Source: Schistosoma mansoni (lineage: Eukaryota > Platyhelminthes > Trematoda > Strigeidida > Schistosomatidae). From it: a DNA stretch of 64,000 bases. This document shows positions 34,126 to 46,329 of this stretch, piece by piece; positions within the stretch are counted from its first letter, which is position 1; every line of letters begins with the position of its first letter. Made by a program: the position numbers and the translations under genes. Where the stretch lies: assembly GCF_000237925.1 (NCBI RefSeq), contig NC_031495.1:64958939-65022938 (forward strand). Direction: 5' to 3'. Under the pieces are notes generated by a model. The model was not told where the DNA came from, made no database searches, and was given only the letters and a program-made list of their open reading frames with translations.

Positions 34126-35337
34126 ACACCAAAAACAGTTTATTTCTTTTCATTCTTCCATCATATATCATGGGGAAGACTTTATGATTTTGGTGTTACT
34201 GTATTTTCTGAGTTTGATAGTTTGGTCGTGAAGTGTTCATTGTGTTTTTAGACAAATATTCTGTCTACCCATAATTGTTTAAAAAGAACAATAAGAGCTT
34301 CACGATTCAAAAAGCCAACTCAGAGAAAGCAGCTGCACTACAACTATTCTTTTGATCTACCAAGCTTTTTCACGATCTTAGAATTTTTTGGTTCTATGCT
34401 TTTTTTGTTGTTTAGAAAGTGTGTATTCAAGATAACTGAATATGAGGATTGTAGGAAAATCGGAAAAGTAATTTAAGTCCATTATAAGTTAGGGTTAACG
34501 ATAGGTGGTGAATGAGTTTCGAATAATTATAATGAATGAATAGAATATCGATCGATAGACGAGGCACAATATAGCTGAATAATGACTCTCTGTAGTTCGG
34601 ATTAGTGATTTGATTCTCCGAATGAACTAGTTTCAAAGACAACCATTAGACAGGAACAGATTTTTTCTATCGTTAATCTTAATGCTTATATATATTAACA
34701 GAAAAGATAACGTGATTCGACATCAAAAAGATTGAATGATATTAACTTTGTGGGTCACTTGGTCGTCGACAAAGTAAGGTCTAACTGCTTGGCCTAATTC
34801 TTGTTTTGAATATCAATATCTCTATCTACCTTCAGTTGACAAATACATGAAAACTACAGAGTATTAGACAACTGCTTCATCCTGTTATCGGACTTATCAG
34901 GAGTGCAAAACCTACAACATTGCTAAGTATTGTACCAAGGACCTCCAGGTTTTGCGGCAAGCAGCCAACCTTTAAACTAGTGAATTGCAATTAAACCGAT
35001 TATCAGTTCGCAAAATGACTACAACCTGAAAATTGTGGGTTCAGTTCTTGTGCGAATTGTTGGTGAGTAGTTCCATGCTATAAGGTAACCACCATTTATT
35101 TTTTCCTGTTTCTTTTTAATTTAGCCCCAACTAATGTTAATCTATGACTAGATCCCCCTACGAATGAAATAAATTTTCACGAAACCATTCAAGCGAAAAT
35201 GATGTTAGATAATGAAATATGCAATATTGTGTAAGTATACTGATTGTACTGCACACATTTCAAATGTTTATGGGCTTCCACTAAATACTTCGAAATCAAA
35301 TGTCTTCAGTAATTGCAGATCAGTGGATTGTTTTCTA
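34126..35337. other. Intergenic, nothing recognised
   Basis: 1.2 kb of A+T-rich DNA without a credible gene or recurring repeat. Confidence 0.5.
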
Positions 35338-35412
35338 TGTTCATAGTTGAAATCATGAGTCAATTGAAGCTAGACCACCATGGAAAACCTGGAAGCATTG
35401 GACGGCCGTTTC
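35338..35412 (-). mobile_element. SINE-B 3' fragment
   Basis: Only the minus-strand 3' segment, from TAGTTGAAATCATGAG to GACGGCCGTTTC. The copy is truncated within the hammerhead, starting at its GAAA. Confidence 0.75.
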
Positions 35413-36015
35413 TATGTAACAACATAACAATCTAGTCTTTTACTTAGGATTTATAGTAATACATTATTTGCCCTTATAATAAAACTCAGTAATCTAATCA
35501 TTTATACACTAATATAAGGTCACAAGTTCAAATTCATCTAATACCAGTATTCAGAAATTTATAGTAGTGGGTCATTTAAGTTTATGGTTTTGTCGTCAGC
35601 TGCTTACAACCAAATATGTAGTAGGATTTTATCGTTGAGATAATAAATGGTGTGGGGCAACTGACATATTTTGTTGTAATCAGCTGACGAGTAACCACGA
35701 GATATAATGAATTCGTATTATTCTACATTTAAGTTTATTTGGTGCAGTTATCACATCATCCATCAGTTTTTAATGAGATAACTAGTCAAAGTGACTCGAC
35801 ATTGCGTTCACAACGTTCAGATGTTTAGACGAATTCTGCAGGAAAGTTTGCTTGACCCAGGTTTCATGCTAGTTGACATGTCAACAAGTTGAATATGTAA
35901 TCTAGAGGATTCGAACTCTTGTCTCGCATATTCACAGTACGAAACGTTACAAATGAGTATTTTGGGCGGAGCCTGATAAATTTTCTCTGTTTGTCAATTA
36001 TAATTAGTGGTTTGA
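35413..36015. other. Intergenic, nothing recognised
   Basis: A+T-rich; no feature supported. Confidence 0.45.
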
Positions 36016-37140
36016 CTTACGCCTGTTACCCCTTCTGAGGAGTATAGGCCACTCACCAGCACTCTCCATCCAACCCTGTCTTGGGCAATCCTTTCCAGTT
36101 GCTATTCATCCTTCTGATTTCTGCTTCCAATTCCATGCATAGTGTGTTCTTTCGCCTTCCTCTTTTCCGTTTCTCTTCAGCATTCCAAGTTAGCGTTTAC
36201 TCTGTAGTTTGATGATCTAGGTAAAGTATGTCTTATCCACTTCCAACGTCTTTTCCTAATTTCCCCTTCAGTTGGGAGCTGGTCTTTTCTCTCCAACAGT
36301 AGGTTGTTGCTGATGGTATCCGGTCAACGGACATTCAGTATCTCGCGTAGACAATTGTTTATAAATACTTTTGATGATGGTTGTGGTAGTTCTCCAAAAT
36401 TCAGCCCCATACAATAGAATTAACTGTCTTGACGTCCAAATTGAAGATTGTGACTTTGATATTGGCTGACGGTTGTTTTAGGTTCCATTTGCTCACCAAC
36501 TTTAGGAATGCTACCCTGACTTCGCCAATCCTCACATTTACGTCTGTATCTGACCCCCCTTGTTCATTGATGATGCTTCCCATGTACACGAAGGATTCCA
36601 CATCTTCAAGAGTTTCTCCACCAATTGAGATTGGGTTGGTGTTTTCCATGTTGTATTATAGGATGTTGCTTTTTATTTTGTGTATGTTGAGGCCTATTGA
36701 TGCAGAGACTGCTCCAACACTAGTTGTCTTCATATGCATTTGTTCATGTGTATGGGATAGTAGGGTTAGGTCATCTGCGATGTCCAGATCTCGAGCTGTC
36801 CATTGTATTCCATGTTTCCTCTCAAATGTGGAGGTCTTCATAATTCAGTCAAACACCAGAAGAGAGAGGAAGGGAGAGAGTAATCAATCTTGTCTGACTG
36901 CGGTCATCACTTGGAATAAATCTGTCAGTTGTCTTCCATGCACGACATTGTAGTGTGGTCCGTCGCATGAATTCCGTATGATATTGATGATTTTCTCAGG
37001 TACACCATAGTGTTGAGGAAGTTTCCATAATGTGCTCTGGTCCATACTGTCAAACACTTTCTCATAGTCAATGAAGTTGATGTACATTGATGAGTTCCAT
37101 CCAACTGATTGTTCAACGATGATCCGTAGTGTCAATGATT
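36016..37140 (-). mobile_element. LINE B, RT to 3' end, decayed
   Basis: The minus strand reads, from 37135: SVGWNSSMYINFIDYEKVFDSMDQ (first RT catalytic Asp region), VPEKIINIIRNSCDG, then ARDLDIADDLTLLSHTHEQM (ADD motif, 36800), KTTSVGAVSASIGLNIHK, LEDVESFVYMGSIINEQGGSD and, near 36250-36016, the RKRRWKW-type C-terminus. The 3' end is GACTTACGCCTGTTACCCC. Frames shift several times. It is clearly older than the copies at 48.6 and 61 kb. Confidence 0.75.
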
Positions 37141-37429
37141 TGAAAGTCGAGATGTTTAAGGGTTAGGGAGTATTTATAATCATGAGACTAACTTATGTGG
37201 CATCTGCGTCACTGTGCTATTCCGTTCACACAAAATGAACCGCGATATTGAACCACTCATACCAGTAATCACATTGTAAATTGATTGACAGCATTTAATC
37301 ATTATTAATGGCTAAACTACATGACATTGGTTTGTATAAAGTGGTCATTTATTGTTCGATAATGACAAATTACTTTTAGTGAAGATCATCTAGAATGAAT
37401 CAAATTTAGGTTTAACTCAATATACATAC

Positions 37430-38015
37430 AGTCGTTAGGAAACGAGTACTAGGTAAAGATGGCAAATCGATTGATGAAGTAGTGAAATTTCATCAGTTGA
37501 GATGGTTGGGATACATGCCCAACCACCGACTGCCCCGACGTTCAATGTTTTATGGCGTAAGAGTAGGTTGGAAGAAAGCTAGGGGCGGCCAGACCAAAAC
37601 GTGGCAAAAATCCATGAAGTCACTGATGATTGGACTGAGTCATGCTGGTAGGTGTAGACTACCTGGTTGGGATTCGCGAGATGATAGTAATCGATGGTTA
37701 GAGACCTTGAATGGTATGGCTCAAAATCGTTTGCAATGGCGAAGGTGCATCCACTCTTTGTGTTCTACCAAATTCTAATCTTCTGAATTCTTCATATCTC
37801 TATCGTTTTTCTCTTTCCAAATTTATTTCACCGTATTATACTCCTTCAATAACATCTTCAAACCCTAATCTTTCGTATTGACGTTTATACTCTTACTACT
37901 TCTACCACTATGAGATTTGAATCAACAACTGAATCTCTGTGCTAATTTGGTATGTCAACTCGAACTGATGTACGTACGTACGAAGTTCTACATTGTGACT
38001 GACTGACTGACACAA
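37430..38015 (+). mobile_element. RTE-like LINE A, subfamily 2, 3' fragment
   Basis: Codes for RKRVLGKDGKSIDEVVKFHQLRW, GYMPNHRLPRRSM (with a 4-codon deletion where HVLRM is expected) and [16 protein letters not shown] at 37482-37778. The 3' region ends in GTGACTGACTGACTGACAC. It matches the minus copy at 28966-29640. Confidence 0.8.
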
Positions 38016-38299
38016 AAAAAGAAAATTATATTTGTACAAGTCTCAGTTCGAGTCATATTACTTAGCAAAAAGTTATTTTAATTTTAGTTGTTGATATTTT
38101 TATTAATGTAATTTCCTTTCATGATGTCTTTCATTTGTTCATTGCCCGACCGGTGTAAAACTATTCATTCGAATTTAGGTGAAAGTTCCTAAAGAGTAAT
38201 CATTTAAATCCCTATAGACTTACATAAATTTGCACCTAATCTTGTTGTATACGACTTAAACAATATTATCTATCAAAAGAACTCTGCATCTAACGTGTC

Positions 38300-38490
38300 T
38301 AAGTCAGTCAGTCACAACGTAGAGCTTCGTACGTACGTACATCAATTCGAGTTGCCATACCACATAAGCACAGAGATGCAGTTGTTGATTCGAATCCCAT
38401 AATGGTAGAAATAGTAAGAGTATAAGCATTATGTGAAAGAATAAGGTTTAAAGATGTTATTGAAGGAGTATAATCCAATGAAACGTGTCT
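38300..38490 (-). mobile_element. RTE-like LINE A 3'-end stub
   Basis: Minus-strand 3' region only, beginning GTCAGTCAGTCACAACGTAG and running into the untranslated part. It lies tail to tail with the plus copy 290 bp to the left. Confidence 0.75.
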
Positions 38491-38884
38491 AAGTTCCATT
38501 TATTGTGTACCTATTTCATTATTACAGTAACGTTTTTCACTTAACATAGTCAGTCATTAACCACTAGGCACTCAAACTTAAATTTTAACCCCCCCCCCAC
38601 ACACACACTTAACAGGATTTCCATTAATCAACAACAGAGTCCTTAATATTTCGTAACTGTTACTAACTTAATTAATTGATGTAACTGAACAAAAATTGGT
38701 TCAAAACGAATGAAGTGATACACATAAATTAATGTAAACAAATCAATGTTGTTCTGGTGTTCTTATCTTTACAAAATGTTCAAAACAATCGAAGTAAATA
38801 ATACGCATTATACTGATCGATTTTATTAAATTATACTAATGTTTTCGCTATTTAACAACTGCTAATCATACGTATTGTAAGCAA

Positions 38885-39330
38885 AGATGGATGGTGGCTA
38901 GCAGTGGAATCCCGGATGTGCGTTTCGTCCTATTCGGGACTCGTCGACTGGATGTACCTGCATCCTAGGGTTGATGTTCACTCTAGGACTCGAACCCAGT
39001 ACCATTCGCTTCAAACGCCATCTTGTTATCCAATTAGCTACTGCATCTTGTTAGCCACCTGCTTGTGCAATAAGGTGAAGTTTAAATTCACATGGTGTTG
39101 TTTACTTGTATCTTCTCATTGTTATTTAGGACTGCAATTGATCAGTCTCTGGTTGGCATATGTGCACTGCTAGCCACTATCCATCTTTCCTTATAAAACT
39201 TATGACTTCAAGCAATATCGAGGCAGTCCGCACAGGATGCACATATGCCAATAAGAGACTGATCAATTGCTGTCCTAAATAACAATGGGAAGATTCAAAC
39301 TAAACAACACCAAGTGAATTTACGAATAAT
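38885..39330 (-). mobile_element. Smα-type retroposon with palindromic head
   Basis: The minus strand reads: an inverted-repeat head (39085-39165 pairs with 39245-39325, around GGACTGCAATTGATCAGTCTC), a tRNA-like part with B box TGGGTTCGAGTCC, the hammerhead region and the 3' end ATTCCACTGCTAGCCACC. Smα elements are known schistosome retroposons with a tRNA-like promoter and a hammerhead. A stray plus-strand 3' end (GCACTGCTAGCCACTATCC) sits between the palindrome arms. Confidence 0.75.
38910..38953 (-). ncRNA. Smα hammerhead motif, core altered
   Basis: The minus strand shows GTCGACGAGTCCCGAATAGG, then GACGAAACGC. The conserved CTGACGA is read as TCGACGA, so two invariant core bases are changed. 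Stem II and GAAA are kept. Confidence 0.55.
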
Positions 39331-39343
39331 AGTTTGAGAAAAT

Positions 39344-39361
39344 TGTGTGTGTGTGTGTGTG
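39344..39361. repeat. (GT)n microsatellite
   Basis: About nine GT units. Confidence 0.9.
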
Positions 39362-39531
39362 AAGAAGAAGAACTTTTACCTTGGAATGTATTGATCGAAC
39401 AATCAATCAGTTTTTCTGTTATAAAATAAAAAAATCATAAATGTTTCCAATACAATATGTGTCAACTGGAATCAGCCAATTAACAATACTGATATTGATG
39501 AAGGTATAAATAATCACTAAGTACGCTTCTG

Positions 39532-39612
39532 TTGGAGAACCCTTCCACGGTGTAGGCAACCGGGAAGCGATAACTGCCCTCATACCTCTAACGGCACTCA
39601 AGGCCACTGACT
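39532..39612 (+). mobile_element. RTE-like LINE A 5' fragment
   Basis: TGGAGAACCCTTCCACGGTG and the next 60 bp match 19555-19626 in the 5' region of the long LINE A copy, followed by ACTGACTGA. It joins a 5' piece straight to the tail repeat, so it is an internal-deletion remnant. Confidence 0.65.
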
Positions 39613-39754
39613 GACGCTTCTGTTGGAGTTACGTAGATTTTTAATTTAGCAAACTAAAGATAATAGGATCAATATTTATCATGTATTGTCATTCAAACTA
39701 TCGATTATTTTAATGTTTCTCATGTCCACCTTCATTTATTTATATCGTTCATTT

Positions 39755-40480
39755 TAGAGTAGTAATTGATATTGTTAACATACACAAAGGAAAAAGCAAG
39801 ATTCTCAAATGCAACACGGAGAACACCAACCCAATCACACTTGGTGGTGAAACTCTGGAAGAAGTGGAAACATTCACGTACCTGGGAAGCATCAATGATA
39901 AACAAGGAAGATTGGATGCAGATGTAAAGGCGAGGATTGGCAAAGCAAGGAGAGCATTTCTACAGTTGAAGAACATATAGAACTCAAAACAACTCTCAAC
40001 TAACTTCAAAGTGCGAATCTTCAATACGAACGTCAACACAGTCCTAATGTACGGAGCTGAAACGTGGAGAACTATTACATCCATCCTCAAGAAGGTACAA
40101 GTATTCATAAACAGTTGTCTACGCAAAATACTCAACATTCACTGGCGGGATACTATCAGCAACAGCGTTTTATGGGAGAGGACAAACCAGGTTCTAGCTG
40201 AAGAGGAAATTAGGAAAAGACGTTGGAAGTGGATAGGACATACATTAAGGAAATCACCAGTGTGCAATACAAGGCAACCCCTAACTTGGAATGGTGAAGG
40301 GAAGCGGAATAGAGGAAGGCCAAAGAACACATTACTCCGGAAAATAGAAGCAAATATGAAAAGGATGAATAACAACTGGAACGAACTGGAAAGGATTACC
40401 CAGGACAGAGTTGGATGGAGAATGCTGGTGGTTGGCCTATGCTCCTCGACGAGGGGTAACAGGAGTAAGTAAGTAAGTGG
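39755..40480 (+). mobile_element. LINE B, RT C-terminal half
   Basis: Codes for [70 protein letters not shown] and [20 protein letters not shown], ending [19 protein letters not shown] at 40472 (frame 40011-40472 is open for 153 codons). One stop lies near 39980. The tail GTAAGTAAGTAAG follows at once, which defines the LINE B 3' end. Confidence 0.8.
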
Positions 40481-40713
40481 TATTGTTGCATTTACTTATC
40501 TGTCTATCATCTTTTCATTGTATATTGACTTTCTTGTAATGCAAAATAGAAAATCTTGGATTAATCTACCAACATTATTACATGTTTCTCAAAACTGTTA
40601 ACCCATATGACAATAAACATATACATGTAAATTACATCAATAAAACAATAATTTTCATAATTGGACACTTTTATTATTCTGTTGACAAGTGGAAAACAAA
40701 TTTTGAGTTCAGA

Positions 40714-40850
40714 AGGAGTTTTGTGGAGATTTCAGTATTTTCACAGTTGAAATCATGATTCAATTGAAGCTAGATCACCATGGAAAACCTGGAAGCACTG
40801 GACGGCCGTTTCGTCATATCATGGGACTCCTCAGCAGTGTGTATCCATTT
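40714..40850 (-). mobile_element. SINE-B 3' fragment with hammerhead
   Basis: Minus-strand copy from the tail (TCAGAAGGAGTTTTGTGGAG) through the hammerhead, ending just 5' of stem I. The core bases are kept; the last pair of stem II is mismatched (GTCC against TGAC). Confidence 0.75.
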
Positions 40851-41077
40851 TGAGTTTTTTATAAATTGAGATTTGTCCATTTGAATAGTTGATTGATCAA
40901 ACTATTAACGACAAATAACAGATTTCTCTTTGATGAACAAACCATATTTAGAATTGAACATAATTAGTTCCTTCTTTATTAGATAGATATTTCGATGTGA
41001 TCTTAATGTATAATAATTTTGTTAAACTCTCTATTCTTTACAAATAACATCTCATAGTTAGGCATAATAAAAAGAGC

Positions 41078-41510
41078 TTCAATTGACTCATGATTTCAAC
41101 TATGAAAATACTGAAATCTCCAGAAAACCTCTTCTGATTATAATCATATACTCTCTAGTGACTGACTTCCTTGAGTTCTAGTGAGAAGCGGTGACCGGTG
41201 GAGTTCAACCAGGTCTGTTGTGAGATAACAACTCACTGAAAACATTGGTAAATGGTTGCTCAAACTTCGTGGATTAGTTGAAGTTAGATATCAACACCGT
41301 TGGATTCTGGCTCAGTGGTCTATCGCTTAAGTGCTCTGGCGCGAGACTGGTAGGTCCTGGTTTCGAATCTCGCAAGTTCGGGATCGTGGATGTGCACTGC
41401 TGAGGAGTGAGCTCCACACTAGGACGAAACGGCCGTCCAGCGCTTTGAGGTTTTCCCTGGTGGTCTAGCTTCAATTGACTCATGATTTCAACTATGAAAA
41501 TAATAAGTTA
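41078..41510 (+). mobile_element. SINE-B, tail of one copy joined to a full copy
   Basis: 41078-41145 is the 3' segment of one copy (CTTCAATTGACTCATG to CCTCTTCTGAT). From 41146 the head of a second copy follows with almost no spacer (TAGTGACTGACTTCC, GAGTTCTAGTGAGAAGC), and the full unit runs to 41510. The direct head-to-tail layout contrasts with the inverted pairs. The hammerhead has extra bases in stem II (GAGTGAGCTCCACACTAGG). Confidence 0.75.
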
Positions 41511-42402
41511 TTGTTATTTCTTTAACAAAAAAGTCCCCTAGGTTTTATGAGTTACTAAAAATCAATCTTGGATCCATGTTGTTGAAAATTGTATTAACTT
41601 AGTATAGCGTTACTACTGACATGATCATGTGATACATTCGCACTCAATAATCTTACTATTCTATAAAGAACACGGTATAGATAAAAAAACAACAAGAGTT
41701 TATTGACAAAAAAAGATATGACAGGCCGGAGTCAGTATGTTACCCTATAAATAGTAATGTACTTGTAACTTATATATGTGATATTTATGAACATCTCAGA
41801 AATTCGGGGTACGTGATTACTTTTAAGGAACTGACGAAAATGTTAAAAGTGCAGTTAGCCTGATCCATGAAATCTTGTAACTCTTTTATAGTATCAGATT
41901 GATTTATTAAATCTATTGTCTTTATTAAAAAGGAAGACTTGGTGAGACTTGATGACTATCTTAAAACTACTGGATAATTATTATGGATCTAATCAGCTCT
42001 CGTTGTCTTTATCTCTCGGAGTTATAAACTTGAAACGATGCACAAAAGTGTTTATAAACTCAGAACTAGCTGTCCATCAATCAACTGCTGAGTTGTCGAA
42101 AAATGAAATCCACATTTATGTAAATATCAGGTTGATGTTAAATGACTGTAAAAAATTGATTTGGATGAGCTTAAACAATCTTTGAACCTGGTACAAATGT
42201 ATGTCGACCGAATTCATTATATCGCATCAACACAGAGGAATAAGAACATGGACGTCAATGTAGTCAAAGTAATAATAATACCAATAACAGTCAAAGTAAC
42301 TGAATGTAGAGGATATGACTCAAAAAGAGGAATGAGATTATAAAATGGAAAGTATGAGAAATAATGTAATGTAAAGACTAAGGGAAAATTAAAAAAAAAG
42401 TG
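41511..42402. other. Intergenic, nothing recognised
   Basis: A+T-rich DNA; no gene or recurring repeat seen. Confidence 0.45.
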
Positions 42403-42413
42403 GATAAATATCC

Positions 42414-42883
42414 CTCATAGTTGAAATCATGAATCAATTGAAGCTAGACCACCATGGAAAACCTGGAAGCACTGGACGGCCGTTTCGTCCAACTATGGGA
42501 CTCCTCGGCAGTGCGCATCCACGACCTTGCTTCGCGAGATTCGAACCCAAGATCTACCAGTCTCGCGCCAGAGCACTTAAACGTCTGTTGTGAGATAACA
42601 ACTCACTGAAGACAATTGGTGAACGGTTGCTTCGTGGATTGGTTGAAGTTAGACATTAACACCGTTGGATGCCGGCTCAGTGGTCTAGAGGTTAAGCGTT
42701 CATGTGCGAGACTGATAGGTCCTGTGTTCGAATCTCGCGAGGCGAGATCGTGGGTGCGCACTGCTAAGGAGTCCCATAATAGGATTCCATAATAGTGATT
42801 CCAGGTTTTCCATGGTGGTCTAGCTTCAATTGACTCATGATTTCAACTATGAAAAATACTGAAATCTTCACAAAACCCCTTCT
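42414..42883. mobile_element. Inverted SINE-B pair
   Basis: The left arm, about 165 bp on the minus strand, runs from the tail to the tRNA-like part. The right arm, about 300 bp on the plus strand, runs from CTGTTGTGAGATAACAACTC through the tRNA-like part to CCCCTTCTGAT. Heads meet, tails face out. An 11-bp direct repeat, GATAAATATCC, flanks the pair (42403-42413 and 42884-42894). Both hammerheads are damaged (CCGAGGA on the left, CTAAGGA on the right). Confidence 0.85.
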
Positions 42884-42894
42884 GATAAATATCC

Positions 42895-43252
42895 TCTTTT
42901 GTTACTGATTTGAAATGACATGATCCAACGTCGCTAACAAGTGACGTCAATTATCTCGATTTGAACTGCCAATTGATTAATTATCACTGTGTTTTCAGTC
43001 AAATCAATATTTCCGAGCTCTTTATTAGTAGAAAATAGCACATTCACTTTTTGAAACTAACATTGAAGTGTTATGTGAATAGCGTTACTAAGCAGATAAA
43101 AAAGTTGTACCATACTTGATAAAGTACAGTGTCACGTAAAGGGTGAGTGTATTATACGTAAGTCTCATACTTATGTAAAAGAATACATGAATATCGTAAA
43201 GGTGCAGACAAAAATAGGAATGTTAGCAAGGGATTATGAGCAAGTTAATAAG
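42895..43252. other. Intergenic, nothing recognised
   Basis: A+T-rich; no feature supported. Confidence 0.4.
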
Positions 43253-43780
43253 CGTACAATGCCCTGGTACGGCCGAGAGTGGGGAGAGTCCGCTCTCCCT
43301 CTTGAAATGATCTCACATGACCACGCGTATACAGCCTCTGCCAGAGAAGTCCTACTCACTGCCTTCTCGTGGCGGGGTTGTTGTTCACGAAAGTGAGAGG
43401 ACGAAAAGTGAACTTCCGGCGCTTTAACCGCACCGGTGGACACGGAAAGTTCACTTAGGGGAGTTGGAAAACCCTCATTCCAAACAAATGGTGCACATGG
43501 GCTCCAGTATCCTGATGGAACAAATGGCGTATGAACCAACTGTTGGTCACCGGCTACCATGGGAATGCATTTCCTCACGATGCTCCTTCACTGCCTTGTG
43601 GACTAGACCTTTAGGTCAAAGGCTCCGGGTGTGGTCCCTTAAGAAAACCACCTGCTTCAGTTTGGGCACCTGGGCAGTATGATAGCCCTCACACAATTAA
43701 AATGAAATTTGTGCAGCGCATATATATCTGGTGCTTTCTTGTACCACTATTTATGTGTTTAAATAAATAAATAAATACCA
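43253..43780 (+). repeat. R480 interspersed repeat, copy 3
   Basis: The longest copy, starting CCGAGAGTGGGGAGAGTCC and ending in four AATA-type units (AAATAAATAAATAAATACC). Alignable with copies 1 and 2 over its length. Confidence 0.65.
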
Positions 43781-44193
43781 TGGAAACAGTAATAAATAAT
43801 TTATGTGTATGATAGTGGAATAAATCGTGAAAATAAGTAGGGTAGAATATAGCAAAAGTTGCTCTGTGATGCTGATTGAATTATAAGGATGAAGAACAGT
43901 GAAATATGAAGATGTTCTAAGAAGCCTCAGTTCAGTGAATAGTATCGATTAACGATCAGTGGATTCGAATATACATACATAGAGTTTACATTCGTAGGAT
44001 AAAGCCAAACAGTCCGTGAATTGATAACTGCATCGAGAGATGATATTCATTGCAATGTCTAATCATGAAATAATAATCATTCATTCATTGAATTAAAACA
44101 AAATATTTGTCGATAAACTTTCCATTCTATTTTGAATATATTTATTTGTGTATTTTTATCGGTGTATTCTAATATGAATAACAAAAAGAATAT

Positions 44194-44437
44194 ATAATCT
44201 TATATAGTTGAGATCATGAGTCAATTGAAGCTAGACCACCATGGAAAACCCGGAAGCACTGCTTGACGGCCGTTTCGTCCTACTGTGAGACTCCTCAGCA
44301 GTGCGCATCCACGATCCCGCCTCACGAGGTTCGAATCCAGGACCTATCAGTCTCGCATGCGAGCACTTAACCTATAAACCACTGAGCCGGCATCCAACGG
44401 TGTTAATGTCTAAAAATCTCCACAAAACCCCCTTCTG
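44194..44437. mobile_element. Inverted SINE-B pair (right arm only a tail)
   Basis: Minus-strand SINE-B from TAGTTGAGATCATGAG to the head (GGTGTTAATGTCTAA), followed at once by 25 bp of plus-strand tail (AAATCTCCACAAAACCCCC). The direct repeat AAAAAGAATAT (44183-44193 and 44438-44448) flanks the unit. The hammerhead core is intact but three bases (AAG) are inserted after the cleavage site. Confidence 0.75.
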
Positions 44438-44448
44438 AAAAAGAATAT

Positions 44449-45123
44449 GTATCAAAATTTTCATGCAAGTCAAAGTTAAATGATGGGATACCTCAAATTA
44501 TATATCAGTGTGTATCCCCAAATATTCACATACAGTAAGCGAAGCGTGAGATTTGAGAAGATAATGCAAATTGGGAACGTCATATTGATTATAACATTGT
44601 GACGTAAGAATCCAACATTATTTCGTGGCGGAGGATAGTGTTGGAAAGTCTATGATGCAAATTCTAAATATCAGCGGTTTCACTACACAATCGATATGAT
44701 GATTGTATACAATTCCAGGAATCAGGTGAGTCTGTTCCAATTTCGGTTGTTAATTTTAATACTAACGAGTGCGTTCTAGATAATACAGAGTCTGCATCCA
44801 ATACACTGTCGGACAGATGTAAGATGAACTTAAGAAGAAGACGTACAATCGATTACAGAGACTTACACTCCAATTTAAGCTGTGGCGGATGTGATGTTTA
44901 TATGAATCAATGCTTTCTATGTATTAATGATTGTTTTGATTTTGAATTCTAAATACAGAACATTCGTTCATGCTCATCTAATACTTCTTGATTAAATTGC
45001 GTTATTGCTCGGATTACTAGTTCATACAATAATTCAAATACTTCACATTACCACAAATTCATCTCTCAGTTACATGATTAAGCTTAGAATTTGTACGTGC
45101 GGAATAATTTTATGTCCAAATAT
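44449..45123. other. Intergenic, nothing recognised
   Basis: No gene or recurring repeat seen. Confidence 0.45.
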
Positions 45124-45185
45124 TTACTTACTTACTTCTGTTACCTCTCATGGAGGAGCATAGCCCGCTCACCAGCATTCTCTTT
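45124..45185 (-). mobile_element. LINE B 3'-end stub
   Basis: TTACTTACTTCTGTTACC, then GGAGGAGCATAGCCCGCTC, the antisense 3' end of LINE B; only about 60 bp remain. Confidence 0.7.
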
Positions 45186-45764
45186 GAAGAGTTCAAATAT
45201 TTACGTTATATAGAAAATTTAGATGTGAAAAGCACTTAAAGTGAAGTTTTTCAAGAGTTATAAATAAAAGACACTCGATGCACTGCACTTCAGTGATTAC
45301 TAAAGAAACTAGAGGTTGTTGGTTCGAAACCCTGTTTCATATATGTTTCATGTTAATTAATATTTGTTAGTAAAGTGTATTCTCAATCATTAGGGTATGA
45401 GTTTTCATTCCCTTTCATAGTTAGAGATGTTAACATTGAACTGATCAAGTAGCAGTACCTAAAAAATCTAGATATATCCATACTGACAAGTGAAGACTAC
45501 TTTCAAACCTGATTCCATGAGTGTGATGAAGTTTTGTTTTCCGAGATGGATGGTTTGATCATGGAGCTTTCATCGTCCTTCTGAACAACATCATCAGCAC
45601 AAACTTCGGGTAGAAGTTTTGTCAATAATTTCCAATAACTTAATTATATTTAGATTGGTCTAAATATTGAACATTTTTATGGATGGGGAGGGGAGAAGTA
45701 CCTGTAATTCTAGTTGTTAACCTTTATCTCCTTATTTGTTATGTATGATTTCGACATTGAATTT
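45186..45764. other. Intergenic, nothing recognised
   Basis: A+T-rich; GTTGGTTCGAAACCCTG at about 45317 is B-box-like but stands alone. Confidence 0.4.
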
Positions 45765-45769
45765 TATAG

Positions 45770-45960
45770 AGTTGAGATCATGAATCAATTGAAGCTACAC
45801 CACTATGGAAAACCTGGAAGCACTGCTTGACGGCCGTTTCGTCCTATTATGGGACTCCTCAGAAGTGCGCATCCACGATCTCGCCTCGCGAGTGAGATTC
45901 GAACCCAGAACCTACCAGTCTCTCACCAGAGCACAACCAATAGACCAATCCCAATAGTTC
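45770..45960 (-). mobile_element. SINE-B copy with the AAG-insert hammerhead
   Basis: Minus-strand 3' segment, hammerhead and tRNA-like part. The core (CTGAGGA, GAAA) is intact and the same AAG insertion after the cleavage site is present as in the copy at 44194-44437, so the two share a source. Confidence 0.75.
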
Positions 45961-46329
45961 TACATAGATTTTATTTCAGTTTTAATAAAAGAGGTTTAAT
46001 TAAAGTAGTAAATGGTTCATATCTTTAATAATATAATAGTCAATAATTAAACTTTATTGATAATAGAATAGAATATTCACGCTTATATAAGAACATAAAT
46101 TCATGTGATAAGTAAAGTGTATCTTTTATATTCATGGATTATATTGATTTATTTGTATGTTAATCAGTAAAACCGAAGTATGGTGTTGAAAAACTAAAGA
46201 AGGAAAGAGAAAAACCCTTCTGTTTTGCACTTACAGTTAGTGATTATGTAAAAAAAAAGCAAAAGACGAGTAGATGCCTACACTAATAAAACTCTACTAT
46301 TAGTAATCAAATACACTAGTTAGGTAATA

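Noticed and set aside
39085-39190. A short plus-strand gene (39-kb region)
   Set aside because: The frame lies in an Smα element and its palindromic head, with no independent coding signal.
43234-43578. Frames in R480 copies as genes
   Set aside because: The three copies do not keep a common open frame on either strand.
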